Shown here: positions 5,614 through 7,843 of the stretch, piece by piece | Layout: every line of letters starts with the position of its first letter | How positions within the stretch are numbered: the first letter of the stretch is position 1 | From: Selenomonas sp. | GTDB lineage: Bacteria; Bacillota; Negativicutes; Selenomonadales; Selenomonadaceae | DNA: 7,843 nucleotides | NCBI GenBank assembly: GCA_015265235.1 | Contig: JABZYJ010000091.1 | Coordinates: 1-7,843, forward strand | Direction: 5' to 3' | The notes under the pieces: model-generated | The model's database searches: none | Told to the model about the DNA's origin: nothing | The model's input: the letters and a program-made list of their open reading frames with translations, nothing else | Position numbers and translations under genes: made by a program

Positions 5614-6936
5614 CTAAAAATTCCCGATCAGACGCAGCCACCGATCGTCCCGATCGATGAGCCCCGCGATGCTGAGAAAGTCGTGCAGCTTGTAGCGCAG
5701 CTCCCACTCGCCCGTGCCCTCATCGGTCCAATGCTCATAGCGGAGCAGCCAGCGCGGGTGGAATGCATAGCTGCCCGCCGCCGAGAACCGGCCGTCCGTC
5801 ACATCCCAGCGCAGTTCCCCCGTAAGGCGCGGCAGCAGCGTGCGGGCATAACCGACGCGCCACGAAAAGCGCACATCCTCGGGAGCGGCATCCATCTCCG
5901 CATAGAGCTCATCGCGCGGACTGAGCATCCGCCCCGCATGCAGCCGCGCGCGGAGGTCGCGGCGATCCTCATGGGTGTCCTTGGCACTACTGCGCCCGAC
6001 ATCGAGCCAGCCCGTGAGGCGCAGGCGGTAGCGCGTCGTATCGCTGCGGCTCATGACCGCCATCCGCTCGCCCGGCGTGATCGTCACGTGCGACGTGAGA
6101 TGCAGACTGCGCAGGGCAGGCATGGCGTCAAGCTGCGTTCCGAGGCGTTCCTCAAGTGCCGCACGGTGACGCGCGACAAATGGGACGGGAACACCGACGA
6201 GGCGGTTCACCTCCGCCTCCATCGCCGTACGCTGGGAAAGCAGTGCGGCATTGGGAACGGTATCCGAGCGCATCGAGAGATCGACCGTCCGCACAACCGG
6301 CAGGCGTGGATAGACCGTCAGCCGCACCGTCGCCGTCGGCGCCACATCGGCGTCGTAGTCCGCGCGGAACTCGGGCAGATGCTCCTCCATATAGGCGGCA
6401 AGCTGACGTTTCAGCGCCCCCGATGCCCAGTCCGTCGCCGCGACGGGCAGACCGACGAGTGCATCGGAAAACACCTGCTCCGCCCCTGCGAGATCCGTGC
6501 GCACAAGTGCCTCAATCGTGGGCGGCATCCCCTCCACCTCGGACACAACGGCAACGCTCTGAATCGTATCCGCCCACGGGGCAAGGTGTATCTCCACCGT
6601 CGTCCGCACCGCCGGCGTCACCGTCACACCCGTCACTGCGTAGCCGACGAGCCGACGGTCAACCACCGCCCCGCTGATCTCCGCTTCCTCCCCGGCCGCG
6701 ATATCCGCCGTGCGCCGTCCCTCCATGCGCTCTGCCGCAATCGCGGCGACCGTGCGCTCCATGCGCGCGCGCACGATGGGCGGGATCGGCTGATCTCCTA
6801 TGACAATAGCCGCAGTTTCCTCCACACGGGAGGTCTCTGCGGCATAAACAGGAGAAACGATTGCGCATGCGGCAAGAATGCCAAGCAGCACGAGCGACAG
6901 ACGCACAGCGCGCAGCAGGGGGATGCCCTGCCGCAT
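5614..6936 (-). CDS. Exported protein coupled to bamA, probable small outer-membrane beta-barrel
   Basis: I do not recognise this 440-residue protein. A signal peptide is clear: basic start, hydrophobic core at about 13-27, and cleavage likely at VYA-A near residue 32. LAAC (21-24) could alternatively be a lipobox. Residues about 35-310 alternate strand-like and helical stretches somewhat like POTRA or other periplasmic domains. The last 130 residues consist of about ten short alternating-hydrophobicity strands separated by charged turns (for example YRLRLTGWLDV, RFSWRVGYARTLL, EWELRYKL). They end in WLRLIGNF, whose terminal Phe matches the C-terminal signal of outer-membrane barrels. The start at 6936 overlaps the bamA stop (TGATG), so its synthesis is tied to BamA; the frame stays open upstream inside bamA, but that stretch is a shadow. 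The GT2 gene follows closely. A BAM client or partner, or a TamA/TamB-like factor, are possible readings; none is proven. Confidence 0.72.
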   Translation of the reverse strand: MRQGIPLLRAVRLSLVLLGILAACAIVSPVYAAETSRVEETAAIVIGDQPIPPIVRARMERTVAAIAAERMEGRRTADIAAGEEAEISGAVVDRRLVGYAVTGVTVTPAVRTTVEIHLAPWADTIQSVAVVSEVEGMPPTIEALVRTDLAGAEQVFSDALVGLPVAATDWASGALKRQLAAYMEEHLPEFRADYDADVAPTATVRLTVYPRLPVVRTVDLSMRSDTVPNAALLSQRTAMEAEVNRLVGVPVPFVARHRAALEERLGTQLDAMPALRSLHLTSHVTITPGERMAVMSRSDTTRYRLRLTGWLDVGRSSAKDTHEDRRDLRARLHAGRMLSPRDELYAEMDAAPEDVRFSWRVGYARTLLPRLTGELRWDVTDGRFSAAGSYAFHPRWLLRYEHWTDEGTGEWELRYKLHDFLSIAGLIDRDDRWLRLIGNF

Positions 6937-7843
6937 CAGAATGTGCCGCCGACGCGGAAGTGGACGCGCCCGCCCTGCGACCCGCGGCCGTAGTCCAGAC
7001 GCAGCGGACCGATCGGCGTATTGAGACCGAGCCCGACACCGACGCTGCCGTGCAGATTCTCCGGAGCAAAGCCGCTGTCCCAAGCCCCGCCGTAGTCCGT
7101 GAAGAGCGCGCCCGTCACCTTGGAGACGATCGGGAAGCGGTACTCAAGCGAGAGCAGCGCCATGCGGTTGCCGCGGAACTGATCCTCGCGGTAGCCGCGG
7201 ATCGTATCCTGTCCGCCGAGACGGAACTGATTGTACTCGGAGATCGACCCGTTGCCGACCCCGTACTGCCCGCGCGCCACGAGCACCTGTGCGTGTCCGA
7301 CCTTGAAGTACTGGGCATCGCTGATCGTGTATTTCTGGAAATTGAAGTCCCCGCCGAAACCTGCGAACTCCGCCGAGAGCGACGCGCGCGCGCCCGTCGT
7401 CGGTTCGTACACATTGTCGCGCGTATCCGTCACGTGCTCGAGCGTAATGCTGCGCGTCGTGCCGAAATTCTTGCCGATCCACGGCGCGTTGAGGCTGCGG
7501 TCGCCCGCCAGCCCGTTCTCCGTATGACGGACATACCTATCCTTGCGGTTCTTCAGCGTGATGAAATTCGTCGAGTACTCGCTCATCGGACGGCTCAGTG
7601 TGAGCTCGCCGCCCGAGTACTTGCGCATGAACGACTCCACATGGTCGCCGTTGGCATTGTAGTCGTCGTATTCGTAGGTGCGGTTGTAGAGACGCACCGT
7701 CCCTGCCGTTTCCTTTTTATCGAGCCATGGACGACGATACATAAACGTATAGCCGCGCGCATCTGTATCGTCACCGCTCATCTCGTAGGTGAGACTGATG
7801 GTATCGCCCATCCCGCGGAAATTCGTGTCGCTGATGCTCACCA
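6936..7843 (-). CDS. bamA: BamA outer-membrane assembly factor, C-terminal part
   Basis: The visible 301 complete codons are the barrel domain of an Omp85/BamA protein; the POTRA domains and the true start lie beyond 7843. BamA is the central subunit of the machine that folds and inserts beta-barrel proteins into the outer membrane. Diagnostic parts are DTRDNVYEPTTGARASLSAE, the FGGDFNFQKY strand, and GGQDTIRGYREDQFRGN. In the last, IRGY (7191-7202) is the loop-6 (V/I)RG(F/Y) motif. FTDYGGAW and the final strands GVGLGLNTPIGPLRLDYG and FRVGGTF follow, with terminal Phe as expected. The region is barrel only and continues unbroken to the edge. Its TGA overlaps the ATG of the next gene. Other Omp85 members such as TamA are possible in principle, but the motifs and the neighbouring OmpH genes favour BamA. 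Confidence 0.9.
   Translation of the reverse strand, partial: VSISDTNFRGMGDTISLTYEMSGDDTDARGYTFMYRRPWLDKKETAGTVRLYNRTYEYDDYNANGDHVESFMRKYSGGELTLSRPMSEYSTNFITLKNRKDRYVRHTENGLAGDRSLNAPWIGKNFGTTRSITLEHVTDTRDNVYEPTTGARASLSAEFAGFGGDFNFQKYTISDAQYFKVGHAQVLVARGQYGVGNGSISEYNQFRLGGQDTIRGYREDQFRGNRMALLSLEYRFPIVSKVTGALFTDYGGAWDSGFAPENLHGSVGVGLGLNTPIGPLRLDYGRGSQGGRVHFRVGGTF

Noticed and set aside
5601..5620. CTGCTGATAATTT as another copy of the repeat arm
   Set aside because: Only a short AT-rich word matches, and part of it lies in the end of a coding region.
5683..6993. Plus-strand open frame of 436 codons opposite the BamA-coupled gene
   Set aside because: Its composition is Arg/His-rich, it has no signal or domain, and the minus-strand gene has a signal peptide and coupling to bamA.

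Overview
The window looks like chromosomal DNA from a diderm Firmicute of the class Negativicutes, most likely Selenomonas or a close relative. The reasons are a high-GC coding bias, strong Shine-Dalgarno sequences and sigma-A-type promoters of Firmicutes style, combined with outer-membrane biogenesis genes (a BamA barrel and several OmpH/Skp-family proteins). The genus is an inference; no rRNA or other taxonomic marker is present. All eight supported genes lie on the minus strand, so transcription runs from high to low coordinates. Long open frames on the plus strand are shadows of these genes.

Layout in transcription order: the C-terminal part of BamA (7843-6936, truncated by the window edge); a translationally coupled secreted protein with a probable small C-terminal beta-barrel (6936-5614); a GT2 polyprenyl-phosphate glycosyltransferase (5582-4629); and an overlapping GT-C membrane glycosyltransferase of the ArnT/PMT type (4636-3185). 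A 194-bp gap holds repeat arms and a good promoter. It is followed by a lipoprotein with two BamE/BLIP-like modules (2990-2289). A second gap with a near-consensus promoter leads to an OmpH-like protein (2174-1704) and its hairpin terminator. An 83-bp palindromic MITE-like element follows, then a long membrane-anchored coiled-coil OmpH relative (1519-458) and an OmpH-like lipoprotein (443-12).

The genes fit envelope biogenesis together. BamA inserts outer-membrane proteins. OmpH/Skp proteins chaperone barrel precursors through the periplasm or, in this lineage, may bridge or tether the envelope. The GT2/GT-C pair resembles the ArnC/ArnT logic of loading a sugar onto a lipid carrier and then moving it onto an extracytoplasmic acceptor, probably LPS or another envelope polymer. 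The least explained items are the BamA-coupled barrel protein, the double-module lipoprotein, the three differently tethered OmpH paralogues, and the repeat family whose arms sit next to promoters. No RNA genes, CRISPR arrays, phage genes or transposase genes were seen, and no intergenic stretch exceeds 300 bases.
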